Source: Dactylosporangium vinaceum (lineage in GTDB: Bacteria; Actinomycetota; Actinomycetes; Mycobacteriales; Micromonosporaceae). From it: DNA of 64,000 bases. Within the stretch, counting starts at the first letter, position 1. Each line of letters opens with the position of its first letter. Under the pieces are notes generated by a model, which was not told the origin of the DNA, did no database searches, and saw only the letters and a program-made list of their open reading frames with translations. Location: positions 8,432,001 to 8,496,000 of the forward strand of contig NZ_CP061913.1 of the NCBI RefSeq assembly GCF_019904175.1, given 5' to 3'. This document shows, piece after piece, positions 43,140 through 54,156 of this stretch. The translations under genes and the position numbers were made by a program.

Positions 43140-44801
43140 ATGGTTGTTATGGGTACCCCTGAATCGGGCGGCGCGGAGCCGTCGGCCCGGTCCGATACGC
43201 GTCGCCGCGTCCCGCGGCGGCGCCGGTCGGTCGCGGAAGTGATCGCGGTGCTGCTGCTGGTCGCGGTCGGGGGCTGGTGGGTCGGTGCGCGCACGGCCGG
43301 GCCGGCGTACGCGCTGGGCAACGGTCTGGCACTCACCCCGCCGATGGGGTGGAACGACTGGAACTCCTACGGTTGCAGCGTCTCCGACTCGCTCATCAGG
43401 CAGACGGCGGACAAGTTCGTGTCCTCGGGGCTGGCCGCGGCCGGATACCAGTACGTCAACATCGACGACTGCTGGATGCAGCACAGCCGTGACTCGTCCG
43501 GCAACCTGCAGCCGGACTTCGCCAAGTTCCCCAGCGGCATCTCGGGCGTCGCCGCGTACGTGCACTCGAAGGGCCTGAAACTCGGCATCTACGAGGACGC
43601 CGGCACCGCCACCTGCGCGGGCTACCCGGGCAGCCTGGGGCACGAGGCGCAGGACGCGCGGCTGTTCGCGTCCTGGGGCGTCGACTACCTCAAGTACGAC
43701 AACTGCAACAACGCCGGGCAGACCAGCCAGCAGCAGTACATCGCCCGCTACACGGCGATGCGCGACGCGCTGGCGGCGACCGGGCGGCCGATCGTGTTCA
43801 GCATCTGCGAGTGGGGCTCCAGTTCCCCGTGGACGTGGGGCGCCAACGTGGGCAACCTGTGGCGCACGACCGGCGACATCAGCGCGTCGTTCTCCAGCAT
43901 GCTGTCCATCTACCGGCGCAACGTGACGCTCGCCCAGTACGCCGGCCCCGGCGCGTGGAACGACCCGGACATGCTCGAGGTCGGGCGCGGGATGTCCACC
44001 GAGGAGGACCGCACCGAGTTCAGCCTGTGGGCGGAGATGGCCGCGCCGCTGCTGGCCGGCAACAACCTGGTCACCGCGAGCGCCACCACGCTGTCCATCC
44101 TGGGCAACAAGGCCGTGATCGCGGTCGACCAGGACCCGCTGGGCAAGCAGGGCCGGGAGGTCAGCTCCTCCGGCGGCCTGCACGTGCTGACCAAGCCCCT
44201 GTCCAACGGGGACGCCTCGGTGGTGCTGTTCAACGAGAACTCCGGGGCCGCGACGATCAGCACCACCGCGGCCGCGGTCGGCAAGACCGGCTCCGCGACC
44301 TACACCCTCAACGACCTGTGGACCGGGGCCGTCAGCAGCACCACCGGGACGATCAGCGCGAGCGTCCCGGGGCACGGGGTGGTCATGTACCGGATATCGG
44401 GCGGCAGCAGCAGCCCGTCGCCGTCGCCGAGCGGCTCCGCGTCGCCCAGCCCGTCACCGTCGTCGTCCGGTTCCGGCGTGCCTGTCGCGTGCCGCGTGTC
44501 GGATGTGATCAGCAAGTGGGACACCGGGCTGACCGCGAACATCACGATCACCAACAGCGGCAGCGCGACGCTCAGCGGCTGGTCGCTGGTCTTCACCCTC
44601 CCCGGTGGACAGACGATCAGCAACGGGTGGAACGCGACATACAGCCCGTCGAGCGGACAGGTGACGGCGACGAACGTCAGCTACAACGGCACGCTGCCCC
44701 CGGGCGGCTCCACGACCATCGGCTTCCAGGCCACGCACACCGGCAACGCGGCCGCCCCGACCGCCTTCGCCCTCAACGGCGCGCCCTGCGCCGTCTCGTG
44801 A
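43140..44801 (+). CDS. Secreted GH27 alpha-galactosidase with C-terminal CBM2
   Basis: 553-residue exoenzyme that releases terminal alpha-galactose from plant oligosaccharides or galactomannan. Arg-rich n-region plus one hydrophobic segment (VAEVIAVLLLVAVGGWWVGA, residues 31-50) is the signal. The GH27 barrel starts LTPPMGWNDWNSYGCSVSDS; D187 in VDYLKYDNCN is the expected nucleophile and D246 in WRTTGDIS the acid/base. A small beta domain, a Ser/Pro linker (SPSPSPSGSASPSPSP) and a family 2 carbohydrate-binding module (SGWSLVFTLPGGQTISNGWN) follow. GAGGAG lies five bases before ATG 43140. Control by a LacI-type repressor is likely. Confidence 0.95.
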   Translation: MVVMGTPESGGAEPSARSDTRRRVPRRRRSVAEVIAVLLLVAVGGWWVGARTAGPAYALGNGLALTPPMGWNDWNSYGCSVSDSLIRQTADKFVSSGLAAAGYQYVNIDDCWMQHSRDSSGNLQPDFAKFPSGISGVAAYVHSKGLKLGIYEDAGTATCAGYPGSLGHEAQDARLFASWGVDYLKYDNCNNAGQTSQQQYIARYTAMRDALAATGRPIVFSICEWGSSSPWTWGANVGNLWRTTGDISASFSSMLSIYRRNVTLAQYAGPGAWNDPDMLEVGRGMSTEEDRTEFSLWAEMAAPLLAGNNLVTASATTLSILGNKAVIAVDQDPLGKQGREVSSSGGLHVLTKPLSNGDASVVLFNENSGAATISTTAAAVGKTGSATYTLNDLWTGAVSSTTGTISASVPGHGVVMYRISGGSSSPSPSPSGSASPSPSPSSSGSGVPVACRVSDVISKWDTGLTANITITNSGSATLSGWSLVFTLPGGQTISNGWNATYSPSSGQVTATNVSYNGTLPPGGSTTIGFQATHTGNAAAPTAFALNGAPCAVS

Positions 44802-44880
44802 GCGACACCACGCCCCTTCGGCAGCACCCGGCACCCACCGCCGACGTGTAGGCAGAACGGCCGGGAAGAGACGCACCGCC

Positions 44881-44913
44881 GGTCAGCCCGTCCCAGGCCG
44901 GGACGGGCTGACC
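44881..44913. terminator. Terminator between alpha-galactosidase and GAF-ANTAR genes
   Basis: GGTCAGCCCGTCCC at 44881-44894 pairs exactly with 44900-44913 around a five-base loop. It lies between convergent genes and can serve both strands. Confidence 0.85.
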
Positions 44914-44995
44914 GCGCACGGCTTCGCGACCCGGTGACCGACCGGGAGCGCAAACATGGCGATTGCCGGTAGCTGCCGGTAGATCGGTCCGAGCA

Positions 44996-45808
44996 TCACG
45001 AGGACGCGCCGGGTCGCGGGCCGGCGGGTGCGGCGGGCGGGGCCGGCCGCGATGCGCGATGCCGGCCGGCTTGCCCGGGGTGCGCGGATGCCTGGCCGGC
45101 GTGTGGGTCGAGTGGTGATTCGGTGCCGTTGATGACGGCTTGGGCGGTGTCGGCGAGGCGGCGGTTGCGGTTGCGGGCGCTGCCGCGCAGGATGTCGAAC
45201 GCGTCAGGCAGGCTGACGTGCAGGCGTTCGGCGATCAGGCCTTTGGCCTGTTCGATCAGGACGCGGCTGTTGAGCGCGGTCTGCAGCTGTTCGGTGAGCA
45301 CGTCACGGTGGTGGATGGCCCGTTGCTGCAGCAGCCCGACGGTGGCGATGTCGGCCAGGGCCTGCCCGATACGCAGCTTCTCAGCGTCGAGTGGTCCGGG
45401 TGCGACGGTGAAAAGGTTCAGCGCGCCGAGGACGTCGTGGCGCAGCCGCATGGGCAGGGCGTGCACGGCGGCGAAGCCGACCTCGGCGGCGGCGGCGGTG
45501 AACCGGGGCCACTGCCCTGCGGTGGGCAGGTCCACGACGGACACCGGCGTGGCGGTGCGGAAACAGTCAAGGCACGGGCCCTGGTCGGTCTGCAGCTGGA
45601 ACAGCTCCAGCAGGCGGGTGCGTTCCGAGGACGCGGCCACCACCTGCAGGGTGCCCTGCCCGTCGGTGAGCAGCAGCCCGGCGGCGTCGACGTCGAGCAG
45701 TTGCACACACCGCACGGTCAGGGTGTGCAGAAACTCGAGCAGGTCGAAGTCGTCGACGAGCGTGTCGGCCATTTCCACGAACGCGTCGGCTAGCAGGGGC
45801 TGGACCAT
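44996..45808 (-). CDS. GAF-ANTAR antitermination regulator
   Basis: 270-residue regulator. The GAF domain (residues 20-165) shows FDLLEFLHTLTVRCVQLLDV, DAAGLLLTDGQGTLQVVAAS and DQGPCLDCFRTATPVSVVDL. The ANTAR RNA-binding domain follows: LQTALNSRVLIEQAKGLIAE and HVSLPDAFDILRGSARNRNR. ANTAR proteins bind paired hexaloop hairpins and prevent early termination. CxxC in GPCLDC might bind a metal or sense redox. The 50-residue tail is Pro/Ala-rich. It lies next to a second GAF-ANTAR gene on the same strand, 65 bases apart. Confidence 0.92.
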   Translation of the reverse strand: MVQPLLADAFVEMADTLVDDFDLLEFLHTLTVRCVQLLDVDAAGLLLTDGQGTLQVVAASSERTRLLELFQLQTDQGPCLDCFRTATPVSVVDLPTAGQWPRFTAAAAEVGFAAVHALPMRLRHDVLGALNLFTVAPGPLDAEKLRIGQALADIATVGLLQQRAIHHRDVLTEQLQTALNSRVLIEQAKGLIAERLHVSLPDAFDILRGSARNRNRRLADTAQAVINGTESPLDPHAGQASAHPGQAGRHRASRPAPPAAPAGPRPGASS

Positions 45809-45873
45809 CTCATGACACCTTCGTTATCTCATCGGACGACGGTTGGTGGGGTGCGGATCGTGCACGGCGGCGC

Positions 45874-46599
45874 TCAGGCGTCCCCCGCGCCGGCCACAGT
45901 CTCCGCGTCGGGGTGGAACCGCAGCCGCCGGGCCACGACGCTGGCGGCCACGTCGCGCAACCGCTGGTCGTTGGCGTAGGCGTAGGCGCGCAGCCGGATC
46001 AACGCCACCGTGGCGCTGACCCCGGCCTGCGCGATGATCATGCCGGTGGCCTGGTGGACCTCCGGGTGCTGCAGCGCGGCTCCCTCAGGCCGGCGATCGG
46101 CGGTCCAGGCCGTCGCGGCGTCCAGCAGCAGCGCGCACGCGGTGTCGGCCAGCAGCAACGTGTCGGCCAGCTGGTCGGGCTCCAGCGCCCCGGCGTCGGC
46201 CCGGTAGAGATCCATGACGCCCACATGGACCCCGCCGACCTGCAGGGGCAGCGCGAACGCGGCATGCACCCCGGCGTCGAGGGCGGCCGGCGCGAACACC
46301 GGCCAGCGCGCCTGCCAGGCGTCGTCGCCCAGGTCACCGGCGAGCGCGGGACCGTCGGCCAGGCCGTCCACGCCAGGCCCTTCACCAAGCGTGGTGGTCA
46401 GCTCCTCCATGTCCCGGGCGACCAGGTCGCTGGTGTACAAGGTCTCGCGGGGCGACGCGGCGAGGACCACAGTGATCGCGGCGGCATCCACACCACTGGC
46501 CGTAATACTCACCGCCCCCACATGCTCAACCGTCGCGGCACCACCGCGGGCCTGCTCAGCCACGAGCGTCCACAGACGCATCCGACGATCAGGGGTCAC
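45874..46599 (-). CDS. GAF-ANTAR regulator, second copy
   Basis: 241-residue relative of its neighbour but only distantly alike. GAF part: HVGAVSITASGVDAAAITVV, YTSDLVARDMEELTTTLGEG and LPLQVGGVHVGVMDLYRADA. ANTAR part: HPEVHQATGMIIAQAGVSAT and ALIRLRAYAYANDQRLRDVA. The start is uncertain: GTG 46599 gives the sequence VTPDRRMRLWTLVAEQ; ATG 46581 is six codons in. It is the first of the two minus-strand regulator genes. Confidence 0.88.
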   Translation of the reverse strand: MTPDRRMRLWTLVAEQARGGAATVEHVGAVSITASGVDAAAITVVLAASPRETLYTSDLVARDMEELTTTLGEGPGVDGLADGPALAGDLGDDAWQARWPVFAPAALDAGVHAAFALPLQVGGVHVGVMDLYRADAGALEPDQLADTLLLADTACALLLDAATAWTADRRPEGAALQHPEVHQATGMIIAQAGVSATVALIRLRAYAYANDQRLRDVAASVVARRLRFHPDAETVAGAGDA

Positions 46600-47417
46600 C
46601 GGGGCCCCCCGACGCCGGCCGCCGGGCGGGCCCGGTCGGGGTGACCGGGTGGCATGAGCCGGCCGGCATGCACCTGGCGTATCACGATGTGGAGTTCTGC
46701 TGCGCGGGCATCGGCAGGAACCCAGCAAGCGATCGCTGCTGCGGGACCTGCGGACAGCGTGACGGCGGATGTCGTCACAGCCAATGCGGTCATGGATCCA
46801 CGCCCCAAACGGGGGGACACGCCGGGCATCTCGGCAGGGTGGACATCGCTGCTGAAACGCCGGACATCACTGGTCATCAACCGCAAGGGTCTGGGCGGTG
46901 GCGTGGGACACGGATTTCGACAGAGTCAGCCTGCGCAATCCGATACCTGCTTTCACGCTACGCCAATCACGCACCGGCGCACAGGTCCAGACGACCCGGA
47001 CACCACACCGTCTGAAGGTAATGTTCTCGTCGGCCCCCCTGCTCACCGTGTCCATCTCGCCGGCCCCACTGCCGGACCGGCGCCGTCGAGCGTAGGGTGG
47101 AGCTACCGCTCTGGTCCCCGGTGGCCGTCCGATGCGCGCCCATGCATTCCACACCGCAGCTGCCGTGCCCGGATGCCGTCCCCGCCGCCGCCACACCCTG
47201 ACGTTCCGCCGCGGCACACGCCGCCGACGGCGAGACCGGCCACGTCCGCGGTCTCAACATCGACGAAACCATGCAGCGCGACGTCACCAGGCAACACGTC
47301 GAGAAGCTGCCACCCATTCACCGATCGCGCAGCGCATCGCCGCATTCGAACGCATGACACAAGGTCTGTCGGTGCAGTCCGGGGAAAGCCCCGCGCGCGC
47401 CTCGGTCGGGAGTTGAC
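46600..47417. other. Long intergenic region with no convincing gene
   Basis: About 820 bases. Short frames exist on both strands, but they lack clear ribosome sites and family motifs. One minus-strand frame (46596-46886) contains a signal-peptide-like stretch (MTALAVTTSAVTLSAGPAAA), but it would overlap the GAF-ANTAR start. GC content is lower and less codon-biased than in flanking genes, especially 46880-47050, which is compatible with promoters or decayed sequence. Confidence 0.5.
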
Positions 47418-47654
47418 ATGATCATATTGGTACTGATCGCGGTGGTAGCCTTCACCAGCTGGGTCGTCCGCATGCACGCGCCCGGCGCCTTCCGCCCAGC
47501 ACCGGCGTCCGACGCCCAGCCCCGCCATCAGAACCCGGCCCGCTGCTGCGCCCTGTCGGACGACGAGCCCACCGGCAGCCATGCCGAGCCTCTGGCCTGG
47601 ACCGCACTGGACGACCACCAACTCAACCGGCTCCTCAAAGACTCGTCGCCCTGA
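47418..47654 (+). CDS. Small single-pass membrane protein, unknown
   Basis: 78-residue frame: a membrane helix at once after the start (IILVLIAVVAFTSWVVRM), then a Pro/Ala-rich cytosolic or external tail with CC in ARCCALSDDE and a C-terminal DDHQLNRLLKDS helix. GGGAG lies about six bases before the ATG. No family is recognised. The helix followed by an acidic, short-motif tail makes it plausible as a real gene, but homologue support would be decisive. Confidence 0.5.
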   Translation: MIILVLIAVVAFTSWVVRMHAPGAFRPAPASDAQPRHQNPARCCALSDDEPTGSHAEPLAWTALDDHQLNRLLKDSSP

Positions 47655-47829
47655 ACCGCACCCGGTGCCGAGCCGGGGCGAAACGTTCGTCAGCATCGCC
47701 CATCGTCACGAGTCGGCGCCGGCCGGATCGTCGCTGTCATCGTCCGGATCTGTGCGGCTCGGCGCCGTCACCACGAGCCCAGGCCGCCGGACATTGATGG
47801 TCCGGCTCGCGAGAGATCCACGGCGCAGG

Positions 47830-50628
<2,799 letters not shown>

Positions 50629-50690
50629 TCGGTGCTCCTCCTGGACTGCCGGTCAGCACCGCCGTCCGGGCCGGCCCGGCTGCGGCGTAC

Positions 50691-51164
50691 CTACTCGGAC
50701 GGTTCGGCGTGCTGCGGGACGACCAGGACGGGGCACGGTGCGTGCTGCACGCAGTGCTGGCTCACCGAGCCGAGCAAAATTCCGGCGAACGTGCCGTGTC
50801 CGCGGCTGCCGAGGACCAGCATGTCCGCGCCGGCGGCCGCGTCCAGCAGGACCTGCGCGGGGTGTCCCCGCGTCACGCGGGTACGGACCTGCACGGGTTG
50901 CTCCTGCCGGTCGGTGACCTCCGCGACCGTTTCGGCAAGGACCTTGTCGGTGATGGTGGCGATGCTGTCGCCCTCGTAGCTGATGGGTACGCCGCCGAAG
51001 GAGTAGCCGACCAGCGCGGGGTCCTGCCAGGCGCTGACGGCCTCGACCGCCGCGCCGATCAGCCGGGCCTGGGTGAGTGCCCAGCGCAGTGCCGACTTGG
51101 AGTGCGCGGAGCCGTCGACCCCGACGACGATGCGCCGGTCCTGCGGTTCGTGGTGCTCGTTCAT
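50691..51164 (-). CDS. Single-domain universal stress protein
   Basis: 157-residue Usp. RIVVGVDGSAHSKSALRWAL opens the fold, and GSRGHGTFAGILLGSVSQHC with VQHAPCPVLVV is the ATP-binding end (G-2x-G-9x-G-S). Only one domain, unlike the three double-domain paralogues at 18-22 kb. ATG 51164 has GGAGAAGG upstream. It precedes the P-type ATPase on the same strand (62-base gap) and was probably once directly downstream of the DoxX gene before an insertion sequence arrived. Confidence 0.92.
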   Translation of the reverse strand: MNEHHEPQDRRIVVGVDGSAHSKSALRWALTQARLIGAAVEAVSAWQDPALVGYSFGGVPISYEGDSIATITDKVLAETVAEVTDRQEQPVQVRTRVTRGHPAQVLLDAAAGADMLVLGSRGHGTFAGILLGSVSQHCVQHAPCPVLVVPQHAEPSE

Positions 51165-51197
51165 GGCGACCTTCTCCAGGTTGATGTGGCCGCCCCG

Positions 51198-51230
51198 GTC
51201 GGGTCCGATCGCCCAGGCGCCGGACCCGAC
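51198..51230. repeat. Inverted repeat upstream of the Usp gene
   Basis: GTCGGGTCCG (51198-51207) and its exact complement CGGACCCGAC (51221-51230) are separated by 13 bases. It lies 34 bases upstream of the Usp start, between that gene and the insertion sequence. It may be a regulator site, a 5' leader hairpin or the terminator of the doxX transcript. Confidence 0.5.
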
Positions 51231-51277
51231 GGAGCCGCCCGAGAGGTACGGACGACCCGGTCTGCGGGCCGATGTGG

Positions 51278-51295
51278 CTAGCCCGTGTTTCGTAA
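51278..51295. repeat. Left terminal inverted repeat of the IS
   Basis: 18 bases identical to the complement of 52291-52308. The first three bases (CTA) form the transposase TAG stop on the minus strand. Confidence 0.9.
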
Positions 51296-52192
51296 GGCGC
51301 GGAGCCATTGGCTGATGGCGGCGATGACGACTGTGGCTTCGAAGCGTACGGCGAGCTTGTCGTAACGGGTGGCCATGGCGCGGTGCTGTTTGAGCTGGTT
51401 GATGCCACACTCCACAGCGTGACGCAGCCGGTAGACGATCGGGTCAAAGGCGGGCGGACGCCCGCCTTTAGACCCTTTGGCCTTGCGATGCGCATCCTGG
51501 TCAGCCTTACTCGGGATGCACACCCTGATACCGCGCCGGCGCGCGTACCCACGATTGCCCTTGCTCGTGTACGCCTTGTCCGCCAAGACCAGATCCGGCC
51601 TGCTCCTTGACCGGCCACCACCAGCCCGCCGCACCGCGATCCGTTCCAGGACCGCAACGAACTGCGGACTGTCACCCCGCTGACCAGCCGTGATGACCAC
51701 CGCCAAGGTCTTACGGCCCTGCTCAGACGCCAGATGCGTCTTCGTGGTGAACCCGCCACGCGAACGCCCGAGCCCATGATCCGCCGGTTCGTCCTGCACC
51801 CCGCCCGGCGGCTCCTGCTGCAGGTGCCCATCCCGGCGGGCGCCCGCCGCATGCTGGTGCGCCCGGCTCACCGTGGAGTCGACACTCACCGTCCACTCGA
51901 TGCTCCCAGCCGCGTCACCCACGGCCTGCAACGCCGCCAGCACCTCAGTCCAGGTCCCGTCGCGCTGCCAGCGTCGAAACCACCGATACAACGTCTGCCA
52001 CGGCGCATACACCGGCAGCACATCCCGCCACGGCACCCCTGTCCGGACCCGCCACCGGATCCCATCCACCACATCTCTGCTGGCCCATCTCCGCGGACGC
52101 CCACGACCGCACGACACAGGCAGCAACGGCTCCAACACCGCCCACTGCGCGTCGGTCAGGTCATGGCGCCTCGCTGCCGCTACGCTCGGCAC
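51278..52192 (-). CDS. IS5-family DDE transposase
   Basis: 304-residue transposase that should be active. The N-terminal domain reads HDLTDAQWAVLEPLLPVSCG, then VPWRDVLPVYAPWQTLYRWF. Catalytic triad candidates: D in WTVSVDSTVSRAHQHA, D in LVLADKAYTSKGNRGY, and E in YRLRHAVECGINQLKQHR, the Y-2-R-3-E signature of IS4/IS5 enzymes. GGFTTKTHLASE also fits. Start GTG 52192; the TAG stop is formed by the end of the left repeat. No frameshift is needed for expression, unlike two-frame IS427 relatives. Confidence 0.95.
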   Translation of the reverse strand: MPSVAAARRHDLTDAQWAVLEPLLPVSCGRGRPRRWASRDVVDGIRWRVRTGVPWRDVLPVYAPWQTLYRWFRRWQRDGTWTEVLAALQAVGDAAGSIEWTVSVDSTVSRAHQHAAGARRDGHLQQEPPGGVQDEPADHGLGRSRGGFTTKTHLASEQGRKTLAVVITAGQRGDSPQFVAVLERIAVRRAGGGRSRSRPDLVLADKAYTSKGNRGYARRRGIRVCIPSKADQDAHRKAKGSKGGRPPAFDPIVYRLRHAVECGINQLKQHRAMATRYDKLAVRFEATVVIAAISQWLRALRNTG

Positions 52193-52290
52193 GAGGTCTC
52201 CGGTCTGGTATTCGGTTTTGCTTGGTCGCTAAACCACCTACCGGAGACCTCCTCAGTTATCGATCACCGCCACACCGCAACATCAACCCG

Positions 52291-52308
52291 TTACGAAACA
52301 CGGGCTAG
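52291..52308. repeat. Right terminal inverted repeat of the IS
   Basis: 18 bases complementary to 51278-51295. Its last bases (CTA at 52305-52307) also form the stop codon of the DoxX gene. Confidence 0.9.
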
Positions 52309-52964
52309 CGCAGCCAGGGGGTGCGGCGCACCAGCGGCAGGGCGGTCCAGGCGCGGCCCAGCCCGAGGGTGTTGCCGGCGCCGAGCAGGGTCAGGACGAT
52401 CAGGATCGCGGCGTAGACGAGATGCTCGTCCATGAAGGGGTTGCTGGACGGCGGAAGCACGGCGGTCCACATCATGACGGTCAGCAGGGCGCCGCCGGCG
52501 GCGGCGAGCCGCATTCCGACGCCGAGCAGCAACGCCACGCCGATGGCCAGGAGTGCGCCCAGGAACAGCAGGTCGGCACCGGCGGTCCCGGCGATGGCGT
52601 GGTAGAAGCCGCTGAACGGGCCCTTGGCCGCGCCCAGGAATCCGTTGGTCGGGCTGCCACCGTTCATCCAGGCCCGCGCCGACGGGGTGGCGAACCCGAG
52701 CCCGAAAACCTTGTCCAGGAACGCCCAGAAGAAGATCCAGCCCAGCGCCAGCCGGATTCCGGCGAGCACATACCGGGCGGCGGTCGCCGAGCGGACGCTC
52801 TCATGGGCCGTCGAACCGGAGGTCCGGCGATCACCGGTGGTCCGGATGGCGCCGCCGGGCATGGCGGGCCGCTGGCCGACGACCTCCCGTTGCCCGGTGG
52901 GCGGGTCGACGGTGCCGGTGGCGTTGCGGGATGCGGTGCTGTGATCGTTGGCGATGTTGACCAT
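52305..52964 (-). CDS. DoxX family membrane protein
   Basis: 219-residue protein. After a 60-residue Thr/Arg/Gly-rich cytosolic part come four helices: YVLAGIRLALGWIFFWAFLD, ADLLFLGALLAIGVALLLGV, ALLTVMMWTAVLPPSSNPFM and LVYAAILIVLTLLGAGNTLG, as in DoxX/thiosulfate:quinone oxidoreductase large-subunit-like proteins. These take part in thiol or thiosulfate redox at the membrane, and in mycobacteria in oxidative stress resistance. The TAG stop coincides with the end of the inserted IS, yet the protein is probably complete. Start: ATG 52964 is chosen; a GTG three codons upstream is possible. Confidence 0.82.
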   Translation of the reverse strand: MVNIANDHSTASRNATGTVDPPTGQREVVGQRPAMPGGAIRTTGDRRTSGSTAHESVRSATAARYVLAGIRLALGWIFFWAFLDKVFGLGFATPSARAWMNGGSPTNGFLGAAKGPFSGFYHAIAGTAGADLLFLGALLAIGVALLLGVGMRLAAAGGALLTVMMWTAVLPPSSNPFMDEHLVYAAILIVLTLLGAGNTLGLGRAWTALPLVRRTPWLR

Positions 52965-53209
52965 CGCGCTCACGTTTCCTTCGCATTGCTTGTGGATCGC
53001 GTCCCGCAGCGCGAGCGCTTGCGGGCAGAACATCGGGATCGCCTCGACGCGACAGGAGCGCACCGAGCAAGGACTGGGATGCGCGAGACCGAGATGCCGG
53101 CGTCCCGGAAGGGAACCGCCAGCGCTCGACGGCCACCAGGGACCGGAGCGACACCATTGTCCTACGCCTCATCGCCGCGGAAAGCGTCGCGGCTCGGGGC
53201 CGGGTCTGC

Positions 53210-53398
53210 TCAGGTGGACGGGCGTAGGATCGGAGCCAGCCGAGTCTCCTCGTGGGCACCGGACAGCGCCCGCGCCGCGCAGTTGACCCACGCGGCCGGC
53301 CAGTGCGGTCCGCACCCGACGGCCGGGACCATCAGGCCGTCCAGGAGCTCCGGCAAGAACCCGGATACCAGATGCGTCTGCCGCTCCACCTTCGTCAT
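53210..53398 (-). CDS. Possible small protein, unknown
   Basis: 62-residue frame beginning MTKVERQTHLVSGFLPELLD and then GLMVPAVGCGPHWPAAWVNC. It looks protein-like in composition, but has no clear ribosome site and no family I recognise. It follows a 240-base stretch (52965-53209) without any other gene, apart from what must be the doxX promoter. Treat as tentative. Confidence 0.3.
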   Translation of the reverse strand: MTKVERQTHLVSGFLPELLDGLMVPAVGCGPHWPAAWVNCAARALSGAHEETRLAPILRPST

Positions 53399-53622
53399 TG
53401 CGCGCGCCCCAGTTCGTCTCTGATCGACGCCAGACCCGAATCGTCGGGCCGGAGGCGTTCTGCTGGAACCGCCACCGCGCCGACCGCGGTGACGAACGGC
53501 GACGGGGCCGGTGCTCACTCCGCCGGTTGCTCGATTTTGTGTCGGCTTGCCGATAGAGCGGTCGCGGAACCGTCCGGGTACGCCGGGCGTGATCGCTGCA
53601 TACACCGATGTGAGGAGTGCTG

Positions 53623-54156
53623 ATGATCAGAGTTGCTGGGCTTGTGGCGGTGCTGCTGCTGGGCGGGTGCGCGGCGACGGTACAGACGGCGTCGGCTTCG
53701 TCTTCGGCTCTGCCGTCGGCCTCGCCCCTGCCGTCGTCGGCGGCCTGCCGGCGGACCAGCGGGCTCACGGTCACGCTCGGCCGGGGGGAGGCCGGGGCCA
53801 CGCACCGCAGCGTGCGGCTGGTCTTCACCAACACCGGGACCGCGCCGTGCCGGACCAAGGGCTATCCCGGCGTCGATGCCCTCGATGCGGGCGGCGCCCG
53901 GGCCGGGCGGGCCGAGCGCACGCTCGGCGGCTACCTGGGCGGACCGCGCGTGGTGCAGCCGGTCACCATTCCGGCCGGCGGCCGGGTATCCGCGCTGGTG
54001 GAGGGCTCGGCGGCGCCCGCGGACGGCTCGTCGTGCACCGGATACGCCAAACTGCTCGTCACGGCGCCCGACGACACCGAGTCCACGACGCTGCCCTGGG
54101 ACACCGACACCTGCGCCGACCTGCAGGTGCACCCGGTGGAGGCGGGTGGCGCCTGA
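53623..54156 (+). CDS. DUF4232 lipoprotein
   Basis: 177-residue secreted lipoprotein. Signal MIRVAGLVAVLLLGGCAATV with lipobox GGC (C16), a Ser/Ala-rich linker, and a DUF4232 domain: VRLVFTNTGTAPCRTKGYPG, VTIPAGGRVSALVEGS and the end LPWDTDTCADLQVHPVE. Cysteines in the domain are paired as in exported folds. GAGGAG lies six bases before ATG 53623. The stop overlaps the presumed CTG start of an ECF sigma gene, so it is coupled to that regulator. DUF4232 function is unknown. Confidence 0.88.
   Translation: MIRVAGLVAVLLLGGCAATVQTASASSSALPSASPLPSSAACRRTSGLTVTLGRGEAGATHRSVRLVFTNTGTAPCRTKGYPGVDALDAGGARAGRAERTLGGYLGGPRVVQPVTIPAGGRVSALVEGSAAPADGSSCTGYAKLLVTAPDDTESTTLPWDTDTCADLQVHPVEAGGA

Larger units (their letters stand above)
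51278..52308 (-). mobile_element. Intact IS5-family insertion sequence, about 1.03 kb
   Basis: Bounded by perfect 18-bp inverted repeats (51278-51295 and 52291-52308) that begin CTAGCCCGTGTTTCGTAA. The outermost CTAG is itself palindromic and present at both ends, so the true duplication is CTAG or the inner TA. One complete transposase gene fills it. It lies between the Usp and DoxX genes; removing it would leave about 113 bases between them. Confidence 0.92.

Noticed and set aside
46596..46886. Minus-strand small frame with signal-peptide-like stretch
   Set aside because: It would end inside the start of the GAF-ANTAR gene, lacks a ribosome site, and the mature part would be short and Pro/Arg-rich.
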